Counted from the first letter of the stretch, positions 19,913 through 30,479 are shown. The stretch is 64,000 nucleotides of DNA from Kingdonia uniflora (GCA_014058105.1 JACGCM010002335.1:372001-436000), one strand, 5' to 3'. Notes: generated by a model not told the origin, from the sequence alone. Translations and numbers: made by a program.

Positions 19913-20423
19913 CTTATACATCATACATTGTTATACTTACTTTGTTTTACAGTTCTACACAGAAGTTCTATGGGTTCTTCATCATCTCTCTGAAGGCAAT
20001 CACCTTTCACCCATATCATGTTATCATTCCACATTCAACCTGCTGAATTCAGATTGAAGAAAAGAGGTTGAGTCAAACTCGTAAAAAAATATGCACCTCC
20101 ACTGCTGGCAATTATTGCGCCCCATACAAGCTGCCCTCAATTTTGGAACTGAGGCATCCCTTCCACAGTTAATGTCAGATGTCTTGCACCTTTTCGGTGA
20201 AGAAACATTCCCATCATTTCCCCCTGCCCCATATTTTCATCTCTCGTTTCCAAATCTCCCTCTGATCTCCCCACACCCATAATGACTCAACACTTACACG
20301 CAATCGAGCTTTCCCTACTTTTTTGCGAGAGACAAAATCAAAAGTTGCTTGTTTTTTCTATTTTTTTGCTTCTTCTACTTATAGAAGTACTAACGTCATT
20401 TCCAAAGTTCTCAACATTTCTAA
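19913..20423 (-). pseudogene. Fragment of antisense gene c in element R
   Basis: On the minus strand, 20100-19941 aligns with the conserved exon of gene c in element P (48150-47974): the AATTCAGATTGAAGAAAAG area of R with the GGAATCTAGGTCAAAAAA area of P. It ends in a splice donor (GTAAGTATAAC on the minus strand, first base 19940), the same position as in elements 1, 2 and P. The minus-strand sequence between 20420 and 20150 contains CTTCTATAAGTAG, a TATA-like box, and an open frame starting MGVGRSEGDLETRDENMGQG from about 20280. How much belongs to gene c is uncertain. Confidence 0.5.
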
Positions 20424-20590
20424 AATGTTGGGGTTCATCTCCGAGGCTCTGTTCAGAATTGAAGCTTCACCTTCGGATAATTTTTGGGAGGCTTGTTCAT
20501 GGGTTGAGTGGGCTTCGAGATGTTCAAGTAGGCTCCAAGGTAGCCTTCGAGTGTTTGACTGGGATAGAAGGCTGCGAGTAGGCTACTACA
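20424..20590 (-). repeat. Truncated 3' LTR of element 2
   Basis: Matches 32829-32995 closely (GAGGCTCTGTTCAGAAT, GGAGGCTTGTTCATGGGTT, AAGGCTGCGAGTAGGCTACTACA in part). To the left the likeness fades near 20385-20424, so the rest of the LTR is lost. Confidence 0.8.
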
Positions 20591-20606
20591 TCCTCCCCCT
20601 CTCAGC
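20591..20606 (-). other. Polypurine tract of element 2
   Basis: GCTGAGAGGGGGAGGA on the minus strand directly before the LTR start TGTAGTAGCC. Confidence 0.7.
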
Positions 20607-20761
20607 AAGGGTATCAAAAATAGGTGTAGAGGCATTTGCTGAGAAAAACTATTTGTAGTCAGAAGTTGAACAGTGGACTGTTGGTTTTCGAGGGAGGTAA
20701 TAAAGGAGGGTAATAAAGGAATGTTGGTGGTTATGGAGTAATAAATGAATATAGATGGGGC

Positions 20762-20769
20762 TATAAATA
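20762..20769 (+). promoter_or_regulatory. TATA box candidate for antisense gene a, element 2
   Basis: TATAAATA 93 bp before the ATG at 20855 and about 170 bp from the LTR edge. It corresponds to 2865-2872 in element 1. Confidence 0.45.
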
Positions 20770-20854
20770 TGGGTTATGAAGGTAGGAACACTGTATATTC
20801 TATATTTCTCTGCATTTCTCTTCTCCTTCTTCTGTATTTCTTAAAAAAAATATT

Positions 20855-21109
20855 ATGGATACCACGCCTAACACTTGCTACCAGCAGAGGATGGAATTTT
20901 CTAGAGACCGTCGTATAGGGCGGAAGACTGTAGTACCGAAGTTGAAATTTTTTGGTGACCATGAACTCGATTGGGACATGCCTGACCTAGTGGAGTTGGA
21001 GCCTGGGGAACCCATCATCAGGGAGTCCTATTCATACTTTTGGAGGCAGGTAAAGTTTTATTTTACTACTGCTGAAAAACGTTACCTCTACCTGATGATT
21101 TTGGCCTAA
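20855..21109 (+). CDS. Antisense gene a of element 2 (unknown protein)
   Basis: 84 residues with QRMEFSRDRRIGRKTVVPKL, then MPDLVELEPGEPIIRESYSY and FWRQVKFYFTTAEKRYLYLM. In the same frame beyond the stop the text goes on (AEEQLEEQGSTSGTDTSKNR), so the stop may be a mutation. A second copy lies 1 kb downstream (21847). It relates to gene a of element 1 by position and by a shared charged start and C-terminal Glu-rich part; sequence likeness between the two families is weak. No named domain is recognised. Confidence 0.5.
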   Translation: MDTTPNTCYQQRMEFSRDRRIGRKTVVPKLKFFGDHELDWDMPDLVELEPGEPIIRESYSYFWRQVKFYFTTAEKRYLYLMILA

Positions 21110-21788
21110 TGTATCGTTTAGGCAGAAGAGCAGTTGGAGGAACAAGGCTCGACGAGTGGAACTGACACGTCTAAAAATAGGGCTGCTTCTTTTTAAAGCG
21201 GTGGCAAGGTGGTGGTGATGGGTTTTTTGTAGGGCTGTATTTAGAAGGTTCTTGTTGTTATTGTTTTTCTTATCTTTATAGATTTTGTATGATTGTACTA
21301 GGAGGTCTCCTCTATTTATGTATTTTGAAGTGGTGTAATGAGAATAAACGTTAATGAAATTTTGTATTTGTATCTGATAAACCATATATGCGAATAGGTT
21401 ATAGGCGCGGTATCGACCATATGTCCTCGAATGCTACTATATAAAAACGGTTACCTTCAGGGAAAAATTGACTTCGAGTTGTAATGTGCTGGTTGAGGAA
21501 ATAGGTTGACAGTCAGTTATAATGAATAACTATTTCTGAATACTTGATGCTCGAGGTTTGTACCATAGGGGTTGTTAGAGGGTGTAAAAAGAAAGGGGTT
21601 GATGGTTTGAGATTAGTGAAGGTTCGACTGTAAGTCCTCAGGAAAGAGGATTGAATACGCGTTTTGATGAGACGGTTATGTTTGGGAAGTTGAAGTGGTT
21701 GGACTGTTGAGTTTTTGAGGAGGAAAATTGAAGACTTGCTATTAATGCGGTTCTGATTAAGGAGGGGTTAAATATATCTGATTTTCAG

Positions 21789-21796
21789 TATAAATA
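21789..21796 (+). promoter_or_regulatory. TATA box candidate for antisense gene b, element 2
   Basis: TATAAATA 51 bp before the ATG at 21847, followed by a CT-rich leader. It is the second of three such boxes in this element. Confidence 0.45.
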
Positions 21797-21846
21797 GGTT
21801 GTTGCTGGGAGAATTGCATTCGTCTGTTCCTTCGTCTCTGAGTATA

Positions 21847-22155
21847 ATGGCTTCCTCTTCTTCCCAAAAAAAAGGTGATGTTTCCAAGCCCAAGAACCAG
21901 GACCCAATGGCAGGGACTGCTCTTCGTGTACAGGAGAAGACGCGGGAGTTATAACAGAGGTTTGTCGGTGATTAATAGACTCAGAGATGCCAGACTTGTT
22001 TGAAGCTGAGCTCGGGGATCCCATTATTGGAATGCCCTTCGCCTATTGGTGGGGGGTGTTACAGATGATGAGACCATTTCCCGGCCACCGGTTGTTCCTG
22101 TTGGAGTCATTTGCTGAGGCCGGGAGCGAGAAGAAATGTCCCGAGGAGAAATAGG
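21847..22155 (+). pseudogene. Antisense gene b of element 2, paralogue of gene a
   Basis: Starts MASSSSQKKGDVSKPKNQDP. After a frameshift near 21950 it reads MPDLFEAELGDPIIGMPFAY and WWGVLQMMRPFPGHRLFLLE, which is plainly the same motif as MPDLVELEPGEPIIRESYSY in the copy at 20855. It ends AEAGSEKKCPEEK at 22155. The two copies have diverged a lot, so the duplication is old and predates this insertion. Function unknown. Confidence 0.55.
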
Positions 22156-22852
22156 GGCCTCTTCAATTGTTTTGTTGGGTGTTTGCATAGGATTGTCTGT
22201 AGGGGTGTTTGTATATGGTGGTATGGAATGAAATTGGATTTATAATTTTTCTATTAATTTGTACTGTTCTTATCTGTATGGAATGACATTGGGAGTTGAT
22301 AAGATAAATGTCGAAGTATATTTATGCACTGTGTGTAAGTAAAATTCTGAATTGTCGAAGTAAAATTCTGATCTGTGAAGTAAAATTATGATCTGTCGAA
22401 GTAAAATCTGGAATTGTGTGTAGGTTGGATAGACGTAAAATTCAAAGGTAATTTAGGTACGATCATATTGTTAAATATTGAATGTTCAGAGCACGATATA
22501 GTCGAAGGTTTGCTTGATTTGACTGGACAGACTGACAGCCCAGACAGCTGGTCTATCAGAACGATGATGTTCCTGGGGTAGGGTACCAGCGGGTCATCAC
22601 GATGTTTCCTTGAATTACGAAAAAAGGGTTGATTTGATGTAAGGATCTGACTTGACAGTTTTGATCGAGGACCAGAAGGTTCCACCTAGTTTTTGATTTT
22701 GAAATTTTGTGAGTGTGAGTATGTGACACATACGTGGGGTGAAAGAGGGTAAAATTGTCAAATCACGTCTTAGCCGAAAAGCAGGGGTAGTGGGGTAGTG
22801 GTAATGAAGGCGGTTTGGGGAATTGATGCAGTTTTTTGCAGTTTTGAGGAGG

Positions 22853-22860
22853 TATAAATA
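22853..22860 (+). promoter_or_regulatory. TATA box candidate for antisense gene c, element 2
   Basis: TATAAATA upstream of the first exon of gene c. The exon appears to end at a good splice donor, CACAG|GTATGT (intron from 23016). Confidence 0.45.
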
Positions 22861-24162
22861 TGTAGTGGAAATAACCAAAGTACTGTTTACAGACAAAACT
22901 AGAGAGTGAAAGGAAGGGACTTATGCCATTATTACGTGAAGCTTGAGAAAGTTTACTGAGGTTGTTGTTGAGTACCGGCTGACTTGCCGTTTCGATTGTT
23001 CTTCTGTTAACACAGGTATGTCAATTGATCTCTGTCTATTTGTTTTTGTTTAGTTTTCCTACTGTATCTGTATGTAAATTCTTCTGGGCTTGTAGTGTTA
23101 AGGATATATTCGAGGATAAGGGGAAATCATGTGTCAGGGGTTTAGCTTATTTGGGATTCTGAGGGTAATGATGGTGGGACTGGGATTGGGGTTGAGTTTT
23201 TTATTGTGTTTGTATCTGTTGGAGAGGGTAGATGAAAATGGGTTATTAACACGTAATAGTAGAATGTATCGATCTAATTGTGTGCCTCTTCTGCTATATG
23301 ATAAAATGCATACCCGTCGAGCTTCGAGACTTAGGCTGATTAACGAGGATCTCGAAGAAAATGAGGCTAGTGTATCTGGTCGTGCTCTGATGGATGAGGG
23401 CGGCGACATAGAAGAACTAGTAATAGGAAAAGATATCCCACTGGCAGTGGTGGTTCATAAAACTGGGGTTTTGAGTAGTAGGCGTTGTAAGATGGCAACG
23501 TCTGAGGGTAGTGGTGAGGGAGATATGGGGGGATGTCAGAGAAAATGAGATGAGGGTCGGGCTGAACCTTCAGGTGGTAAAGGGGGTGAGGGAGGGCAAG
23601 ATGACCAAGATGAGGATTCGAGTGAGTCGGATGAGGCTGTTGGTTCTATTCCAAATAGGGAGAAGGAGAGGCTAGATCAATTTGTAGCTAAACATGGGTT
23701 GTCGAAGGTAGAGGTTATATTATATTTTGCGGGGTCAGAGTACAGCTTTAAATCAAAGCCTCGAGAAGGTATAATGGCGTATAGAGGCCAAATTTGACTG
23801 GGGATGCAATTGCCCCTCCGTAGGCTGGTGAAGGAGGTGCTAAACTATTGGGAAGTTGCCCCAGTTCAGATGAATGGGAACTTTTATGAGATGATGAGGG
23901 TAATCATGGGCATAAATACAAAATTGAAAAGTTAAAGAAGGGGTTTAATTGAGTGGTATGACATTGTATGATTCTATTCGAGGAAGGCGAATCAGAATGT
24001 GGGCACCTACCATATCCAGTACCATGTAGACAAGCCCTGGCTATTTGATCTATGTTCAACGGGGCGAGGGTGGAATAGAGATTTGGTTGTAGTACGGGGT
24101 AATTATGAGGATGTCGAAGGGGAGGACCTTTTATAAGTTAGAGCATAAATTCTATAATCCGA

Positions 24163-24235
24163 GTAAGTTTGCTGTCAAAGATTTTTTGATATATTGCTCG
24201 AATAAACTATGATCGTATTTCTGCCTGTTTTGTAG
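24163..24235 (+). other. Conserved intron of gene c (element 2)
   Basis: 73 bp, donor CCGA|GTAAGTTTG, acceptor CTGCCTGTTTTGTAG. It is the same position as 6720-6797 in element 1, after the codons for Tyr/Phe-x-Asn-Pro. Confidence 0.65.
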
Positions 24236-24895
24236 GTCCTCAAAACCGGACTTGGGCGAATCTGAGGGATTATATTAACGCCCTAATCGATTCAAAGGAG
24301 GAGTGGGTGAATTATATTTTTAAGAGTCTTGGTATCAAGAAGAAGAGGCAGAAGAAGACAGATTCCCAGCTTCGAAACGTACCCATTACGTCGAAGCCAT
24401 CAAAGAAGAGGGGAGGCGAAGGTGTTTCAAAGGTAGTCGAAGGCATGGAGGAGGATAATTTGGTGAGGTAGGTAAAGTATTTTCCAAAGGCGCAATGGGC
24501 GTCGAAGCAGGCAGCGACAGTACCTGAAGTAACTAGCGACGCTTCGAGACAGAGGTCGAAGCAGGCATCAACCCAGGCTGATAAAGGGAAGGGCAAGGTT
24601 ATTCCTGAGTCTCCGAAGGTACAGCAGGCAAAGGGTACCCAACGCAAAAGGCGTAGGGCACTGGGGGAAGACGATGTGGAGGATGCAGGTAAAGATATGA
24701 CGGAGGCTGAGCGAGAGGATCATGCTCTGGCTATTGCTGCTTCGATGGCGAAACTCTGTGCCGATGACCCAGACGAGGCATTGAAGAAAATAAGGAGGAG
24801 TATGTACCAGGTAAGTGTCTATTTGTTTGTAAGATTCTGATATTTTCTCGAGTGCTTAATTCTTCGAGAGGTACTGACGGTTCGAATATTCTAGC

Positions 24896-25290
24896 AAACG
24901 GATGCTTGGGTGCAGTGTTTTCAGAAGGTGGTAAAAGTGTTAAAGAGGAAGTTACAAGAAGCGGCTGACAGTCTGGAGCTTGCTCAAGGGATTGAAGCAT
25001 CGGTGGTGTCTGAGAATAAAATTTTAAAGCAAGATCTGGAGGCTATCAATGATGCATTAGAAAAGAGTTTGGAGGGTCAACATTTTAATCATGAGCAGGT
25101 GCTGAGGTCGAAGCTTGCTGAGAAGGAGAAGGAAAAGGAAGCACAGAAGAAGCATTTCCAGGGGCAGTTTGATGCTAAATGTGCAGTTACTGTCAGACTG
25201 AAGGAGTTTATAGAGGATATGGGGTTTGATCCTGATACTCTACAACGCCTGCCTGTTACCCAAGATCCTGTCGCTGAAGATTATTTATAG
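24896..25290 (+). CDS. Gene c, last exon of element 2 (coiled coil)
   Basis: About 131 residues from the acceptor ATATTCTAG: QTDAWVQCFQKVVKVLKRKL, heptads through ALEKSLEGQHFNHEQVLRSK and EKEKEAQKKHFQGQFDAK, then a closing segment LKEFIEDMGFDPDTLQRLPV and DPVAEDYL. It is uninterrupted. It lacks the VRTEYLDRIMSKIG-type end of element 1 and P, so two C-terminal forms exist among the elements. Confidence 0.55.
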
Positions 25291-25854
25291 ACGGAGGGGA
25301 TGGAGGTGTTGGAGGTGGTGTGGAGGCTTCTGTGATCGACGCTACTGCTACTAGGAGTACAATTGATGTGGTTGTTGATAGTACAGGGTTGAAATCTTCT
25401 ACTGGAGGTGCTGAGGATGTTGGCGCTGAAGAGCCTGTTGGGGGAGAAGGTGCAGCCACGTCGATATGAGGTATTTGTACTGGAGTACCACGCCTGTTTT
25501 TCTAATTTTTTTGTTGGGTTGTAATATTTGAACAATGTTGAGCTCTCGATGTACTTGATCTTTGAACTTGTGCTTGCTTCGAATTGTTGTGCTGGAACTG
25601 ACTTGTAGACTATTCTGAAACTGATTTGTGTTAATCTTGAATTGTATTGAATTGTTGTGATAGATACTTAATGTATGCTCTGAACATGATTTAACTTGAT
25701 TTGTGTTGAAAATGCTTCTCTGGCAATGTACTGGAGTATCTTGTGTGTTGTAAAATTATAGATATAACTGAATAATTATGTCTGCATATGCTGTAACTGT
25801 CGAATGATTGTAGATTGATCGAACTTTGAAGAACTTCGAGATGGTTCTGGCGCT

Positions 25855-26466
25855 TGGGTGGAACCAATAGATTTACTAGACTTCGAAGGCCTAAGCCACA
25901 GTGAAGTAAGATGTGGTCGCCCCCAACGTATTCTTGAGGGTCCGGTCTTTCGACCATTCGAGCCCCTCAAGTTTGCTCGAATGTTAGGAGTTTGAAAAAT
26001 TTTGAGGTCGCCCCCAAGTATCAGTCGGGACGAGGGTGACATGATACTTAGAGGAAACCAAGAAATTTATTGGACTTCGAAGGCCTGAGCTACAGTGAAG
26101 TAAGACGTGTTCACCACCAACGCATTCCCGAGGGTTCGGTCTTTCGACCATTCGTGCCCCTCGAGTTTGCTAAAATGTTGGAAGCTTGAAAATTTTCAAG
26201 GTTGCCCCCAAGTATCAGTCGGGTCGAAGGGTTGACATGATACTTAGAGAAAACCAGGAAATTCACTGGACTTCGAAGGCCTGAGCCACAGCGAAGTAAG
26301 ACGTGTTCACCACCAACGCATTCCCGAGGGTCCGGTCTTTCGACCATTTGTACCCCTCGAATTTTCTTGAATGTTGGAAGCTTGAAAATTTTAAAGGTCG
26401 CCCCCAAGTATCAGTCGGGTTGAAGGGTTAACATGATACTCAGGCTTAACCAAGAAATTCATTGGA
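25855..26466. repeat. Tandem repeat of about 195 bp, three copies, element 2
   Basis: CTTCGAAGGCCT recurs at 25881, 26075 and 26271 (spacing 194 and 196 bp). Each unit holds CGGTCTTTCGACCATT and CGCCCCCAAGTATCAGTCGG-type blocks. It lies between the end of antisense gene c and the end of pol, like the 104-bp array in element 1, but shares no sequence with it. Open frames across it (25691-26407) are repeat artefacts. Confidence 0.85.
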
Positions 26467-26559
26467 AAATAAAAGACGGAGTATGGATGAGAAAAAAACT
26501 ATTTATTGATTATTTTGTGTTTACATCAGGTGTACAAGGTGGAGGCCATTATCTATTGT

Positions 26560-27790
26560 ATGAGACCAGCTGTATTGTGTTCCATAGATTAGGTAGAGGT
26601 TCTTCATCTTTTGTCATTAGGTAGTACGAACCCTTGTCAGTTTTATCATAAACGACATAAGGTTCTTCCCAGGATTCGGCAAGCTTGCCGATATTTTGAG
26701 GCTTCGAGGATTGAGTGACGTATCGAAGTACTAGATCTCCAATGTTGAAACTGCGTGGTTAAACTCTCTTGTTGTATGACTTCTGAAGTGATGTATGGTA
26801 ACGGCCAAGGTTAGCGATGGTTTGGTCTCTGGTCTCGTTGATCCATAACATGTTGCATCCAAGCTCAAACTCATTGTCTTTGTCTGGGACGTGGGGATCT
26901 CGTGTGGGTACATCAAATTGAGTAGGCAGCACTGCTTCAATACCATTGGCTAGGAAAAAAGGGGTGCAACCTGTAAATTTTCTTGGTGTTGTTCGATATG
27001 CCCAGAGAACATGTTGTAACTCCTGAACCCATCGGCCTTTCTACGCATCGACACGTTTCTTGAGACCGTCGATAATGGTTTTATTGATTACTTCGACTTG
27101 ACCATTCCCTTGGCGGTAGTAAGGTGTGGAGGGTGAGAGGATGATGTTGTGTTTTTTGAGGAAGTTTATGACTTTGTTCCCGACAAATTATGGACCATTG
27201 TCACATCGAATCATATGAGGGCATCCGAAGCGTCTGATGATATTTTCCCATATGAATTTGATGACTTCTTCTTCTCTAGTTTGACACAAAGGCACGGCTT
27301 CGACCCATTTGGGAAAATAATTTGTTGCTACAAGGATGTTCTCTCGGCTGCCCGAAGCTTTAGGAAAAGGACCAATGAGATCGATGGCCCATCTTTTGAA
27401 TGGCCAAGAAACTTCACTGAAATGAAGGTCTTGTGAAGGGTTGTGGATGTCATGGGCGTGGCGCTGGCATCTGTCACAGTGTTTGGCATACTCTTCGGCT
27501 TACTTTTTCATGTTGGGCCAGAATAAACCTTGGGAGACGGCTCGAAGGGCCATAGATCGGCCAGCAGTATGAGCACCGCAGGTACCTTCATAGAGTTTGG
27601 CTAGAATTTTAGAGGCTCCAGTTTGAGAGAGATGCATCGAAGGAGGATGCCATTTGGGAATTTGCGATGTAACTCGTATTTGTGAATGGTGTATTTGTAA
27701 CAGTTCATTAATAATGATCTTTTGGCTTTGGGATCATCAGGGAGGGTAGCATTGTTGAAGTAATAGAGGAAAGGTGTTCGTCAGTCGTCT
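26560..27790 (-). pseudogene. Integrase of element 2
   Basis: Minus-strand reading gives the zinc-binding end (CDRCQRHAHDIHN), core DLIGPFPKASG with the first Asp, RCDNGP with the second, QGNGQVEVINKT with the Glu, and the C-terminal RTTPRKFTGCTPFFLANGIE ... YVVYDKTDKGSYYLMTKDEE. It is near complete, with a TAA at 27188-27190 in place of the Gln of DNGPQF and another stop near 27041. No chromodomain is present. It inserts element cDNA into the genome. Confidence 0.82.
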
Positions 27791-28310
27791 GGATCGAGAC
27801 TCTCGCCCCCAGTATTGATGGCATTGACTTCCATCTGGTCGATACTTGGGCATTCGAGTACTTCGATATGAAGGGTTCGGGATTCTGATTGGCCTAACAT
27901 AGCTACTATGTAGGCAAAAGCATTTGCGTATCTATTTTCTCCTCGAGGGTAATGAGTGATAGTATATTTTTTAGGAAAACGGTCCATGCGCTGTCGAACA
28001 AGGGCAGAATATTCGGCCATGTGACCATTGGCTTAATTTTTACTGGTGTAATGTCTCTGAACAAGTTGGCAATCAGTGAAAACTGCAAGTTTGGGAATAC
28101 CAAGTTAGAGTACGAGGTCGAGGCCATGTATCAGAGCTTCATACTCAGCTTTGTTATTGGAACATTCAAAGTTTAGCTTAACTGCCTTCTCTATTCGATC
28201 ATTCGTAGGTATAACCAGGACTATACCAATCCCTGAACCGTTAGGCCCAACGGATCCATCTATAAATAAACGCCATCCTGTGGTAGGGTTTCATTGATCT
28301 ATTGCTTTGG
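27781..28310 (-). pseudogene. Second RNase H of element 2
   Basis: Frame 27781-28020 (RQRMDRFPKKYTITHYPRGE, NRYANAFAYIVAML) is the C-terminal part, with the typical Pro-Arg-Gly-Glu-Asn before an A-D/N-A motif. The N-terminal part, on the minus strand around 28040-28300, contains the DGSVGPNGSGIG-like glycine block (complement of 28205-28260) and a KLNFECSNNKAEYEALIHG region. Its order after the first RNase H and before integrase matches Tat-lineage elements. Confidence 0.7.
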
Positions 28311-28311
28311 G

Positions 28312-29097
28312 TTATTCTTCAGTCAGGTCATCTTCGTATTCCTCCCAATCGATATCTTTAACTGGGAAGTCAGCAAGGAAATCTGCTACTGCTTGGCCCT
28401 TTTGGGATATCTGCTTCTCGAATGTGATTCCATTTTCACCAAGGTAAACATACCATTGTTGCCCTCGTCTGGATTTCTCATTTTTGTTGAGTACTTCTCG
28501 AAGAGGATAACTTGTTATAACACGGATGGGGTGAGCTTGAAAATATGATTTAAGTTTGTGGGACGAATAGACGAGGGTGAGGAACAAACGCTCAAGTTTT
28601 GAATATCGAGTTTTTGTGGGCGTTAGTGTTTTACTGATAAAATATATAGGTTTTTTGATGCTTGATTCGAGTTGAATGAGCACTGAACTGATGGAGGTGT
28701 TTGTAACAGTGAGATATAAAGAGAGTGTCTCGCCTTCGATAGGGGTACTGATAATGGATGGTCGACCAAGGTAAGTTTTGAGTTCGAGGAAGGCCAGTTC
28801 ATATTCGGGTGTCCAATTAATCTCAGGGTTGTTTTTCTTTTCTTCTTTGTGGACGCCTTGGTCGCGTAATAGAGAAAAGAGCCAAGCACAACGGTCTAAG
28901 GATTTGGAAATGAAACGGTTGAGGGCAGCTATCTTGCCAATCACTTTTTGGACATCTTTTTTGGTTCGGGGAAAAGGCATGTCGATGAGAGCTCGAATAT
29001 GGGTAGGGTCGATCTCGATACCAAGTTTACTGATGAAATGGCCTAAAAATTTACCTGACGAAACACCAAATTGGCATTTGTCTGGGTTGAGTTTCAT
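28312..29097 (-). CDS. RT C-terminal part and RNase H of element 2
   Basis: 261-residue open frame starting MKLNPDKCQFGVSSGKFLGH, the thumb side of Ty3 RT, then RTKKDVQKVIGKIAALNRFI, SKSLDRCAWLFSLLRDQG and the Ty3 RNase H (PIYFISKTLTPTKTRYSKLE, LVYSSHKLKSYFQAHPIRVI). It ends with AVADFLADFPVKDIDWEEYE, the link to the second RNase H. It is continuous with the RT palm at 29130-29360 apart from a frame break near 29100-29130. It is the longest open pol segment in the cluster. Confidence 0.8.
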   Translation of the reverse strand: MKLNPDKCQFGVSSGKFLGHFISKLGIEIDPTHIRALIDMPFPRTKKDVQKVIGKIAALNRFISKSLDRCAWLFSLLRDQGVHKEEKKNNPEINWTPEYELAFLELKTYLGRPSIISTPIEGETLSLYLTVTNTSISSVLIQLESSIKKPIYFISKTLTPTKTRYSKLERLFLTLVYSSHKLKSYFQAHPIRVITSYPLREVLNKNEKSRRGQQWYVYLGENGITFEKQISQKGQAVADFLADFPVKDIDWEEYEDDLTEE

Positions 29098-29620
29098 GCA
29101 AAGACTTCGTTTAGGTCATGGATATGGGTCTATTTTTGGAGGCTCTTGCATAACATGTCGTCGATGTAAACTTTGACCGACTTGCCAAGCAAGGGTTTAA
29201 ATATGGTTGTAGCAAAGCGTTGATAGGTGGCACCCGCATTTTTAAGGCCAAAGGGCATGGCATTAAAACAGTAAAGGCCTTGTTCAATAATGAAAGAAGT
29301 TTTAATTTGATCTTCGGGGAGGAGGGGTAACTGATTGTAACCCAAAGCTGCATCCATCATAGACAGACGCTCATGTCCAGCAGTAGCATTAAGAAAACTG
29401 AAATGATCGGAAGGGAGAAGTTGTCCTTCAGTGTGTGCTTGTTCAGGTCTGTGAAGTCGATGCAGATTTTGATCTTGCCATTCTTTTTGGGAGCTGTAAC
29501 AATATTTGATATTTAATCAGCGTACTTTACTTCTCTAATAAATCCCGCGGCTATGAGCTTGTCGACTTCAAGGTTTACTGCTTCTCGAAGTCGTGATGCC
29601 AAGATATGCTACTTCTATTT
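29098..29620 (-). pseudogene. RT palm of element 2
   Basis: Frame 29130-29360: MDAALGYNQLPLLPEDQIKT, GLYCFNAMPFGLKNAGATYQ and VKVYIDDMLCKSL; the Y-I-D-D catalytic box is intact. The upstream part (TAPKKNGKIKICIDFTDLNK type, about 29410-29500) is readable in another frame. Reverse transcription of element RNA would need the frames to be rejoined. Confidence 0.8.
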
Positions 29621-30006
29621 TACTACTATAGAATGGGGAATGAGATCGAGGCGGTGGCATGCCAAACTGGGGTCGACACCGGGCATCTCCTGATGCGTCC
29701 ATGCAAAGACGTCTTTGTTTACTCAAAGGAAGTTTGAGAGCTCGAGGCGTTCTGCCTCGTCTAGAAAAGCTCTAATGAATGTACCTCGACCAGGACCGTC
29801 GAGTTTAATATAGACAGTAGGTTTGATGGGCGAGGTGGCATCTGTCGAAGGTATAGGGATAGTGAGAGACAGTGATTGCTATGGGTGGCTGACAAGCCTC
29901 CAGGTTTGATCGATCTCCGGATGCTCGCATGAACGGGCGAGACTTTGAGAGCCTTTCAAATTCCATTTACCCAAGGGAGTGGTGAAACGAAGGGTCTGAT
30001 GATAGG

Positions 30007-30303
30007 TCAAAAGTATGGCACGCATGGCATGAAGCCAATCGCGCCCAAGGATACCAAAGTATTCAGACTTCTTATCGATAACAAGAAAGCCGATTTGGAG
30101 TGTGACTGGGCCGGTAGTAACTGGGAGGCTAATTCGACCAATAGCAACTTTTGTGGCCCCATTAAAACCTTTGAGTTTGACATGGCAGCAATGATGAGGT
30201 CGGTTTTCTTCATGGTTTCAACAGTCTGGAGGAAAAGTACATCGGCTGCACTCCCTGTATCGATGAGCATGGTGTGAAGGAGGAGGTGTTCGATCTTAAT
30301 CAT
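30007..30303 (-). CDS. Aspartic protease of element 2
   Basis: 98-residue frame with HTMLIDTGSAADVLFLQTVE, the intact D-T-G box, and IGRISLPVTTGPVTL-like neighbours in broken frames. Unlike elements 1 and 3, the catalytic Asp is kept. It is followed toward RT by a Pro-rich, broken linker (29620-30000). Confidence 0.72.
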   Translation of the reverse strand: MIKIEHLLLHTMLIDTGSAADVLFLQTVETMKKTDLIIAAMSNSKVLMGPQKLLLVELASQLLPAQSHSKSAFLLSIRSLNTLVSLGAIGFMPCVPYF

Positions 30304-30479
30304 AATGACTAAGGGGTCGGAATGGGGAAAACGGACATGGGATGTGTCGCAGTCGATGAAAGAGATTCCTTCGGGTCGGGGGGAGAGGCTTGATTATAGC
30401 AGGAGGGCGGGAAATTTCTCTTTGTAGGTGAGTTTGTAACATTCTTCGACACGCTTACGTTTACTCTTGGAACGACCGC

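Larger units (their letters stand above)
18330..20423 (+). mobile_element. Element R: plus-strand Tat-like remnant (LTR, gag, antisense gene fragment)
   Basis: Older element split by element 1: its LTR starts at 2049 (TGTAGGACC) and continues at 18335 (TACTCCTCGAGC), similar to the LTR start of its relatives (reverse of 41003: TGAAGGGACCTATCCC). GGACC at 18330-18334 is the second copy of the duplication. Then follow a gag region and, after a deletion of all of pol, a piece of antisense gene c on the minus strand. Element 2 begins at about 20424. The 3' LTR is not found with certainty; 33727-34344 is in the right orientation but its sequence is rather different. Confidence 0.65.
22890..25290 (+). 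pseudogene. Antisense gene c of element 2: spliced coiled-coil gene
   Basis: First exon to 23015; then, after an intron, an acidic exon (MYRSNCVPLLLYDKMHTRRA at 23263) leading through EKERLDQFVAKHGLSKVEVI to the conserved domain VQMNGNFYEMMRV and LFDLCSTGRGWNRDLVVVRG, ending F-Y-N-P-S at 24162. Intron 24163-24235. Next exon 24236-24810: PQNRTWANLRDYINALIDSK and a Lys-rich linker, ending KKIRRSMYQ at a GTAAGT donor. Last exon 24896-25290. It is damaged by a few stops (near 23797, 24470) and one or two frameshifts, yet mostly readable. It matches element 1 gene c in its first half; the last exon is of a different type. Confidence 0.6.

Noticed and set aside
25691..26407. Three similar minus-strand frames (PSTRLILGG..., RPDPQE...)
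   Set aside because: They follow the 195-bp tandem repeat and reappear with its period; they are repeat artefacts, not duplicated genes.
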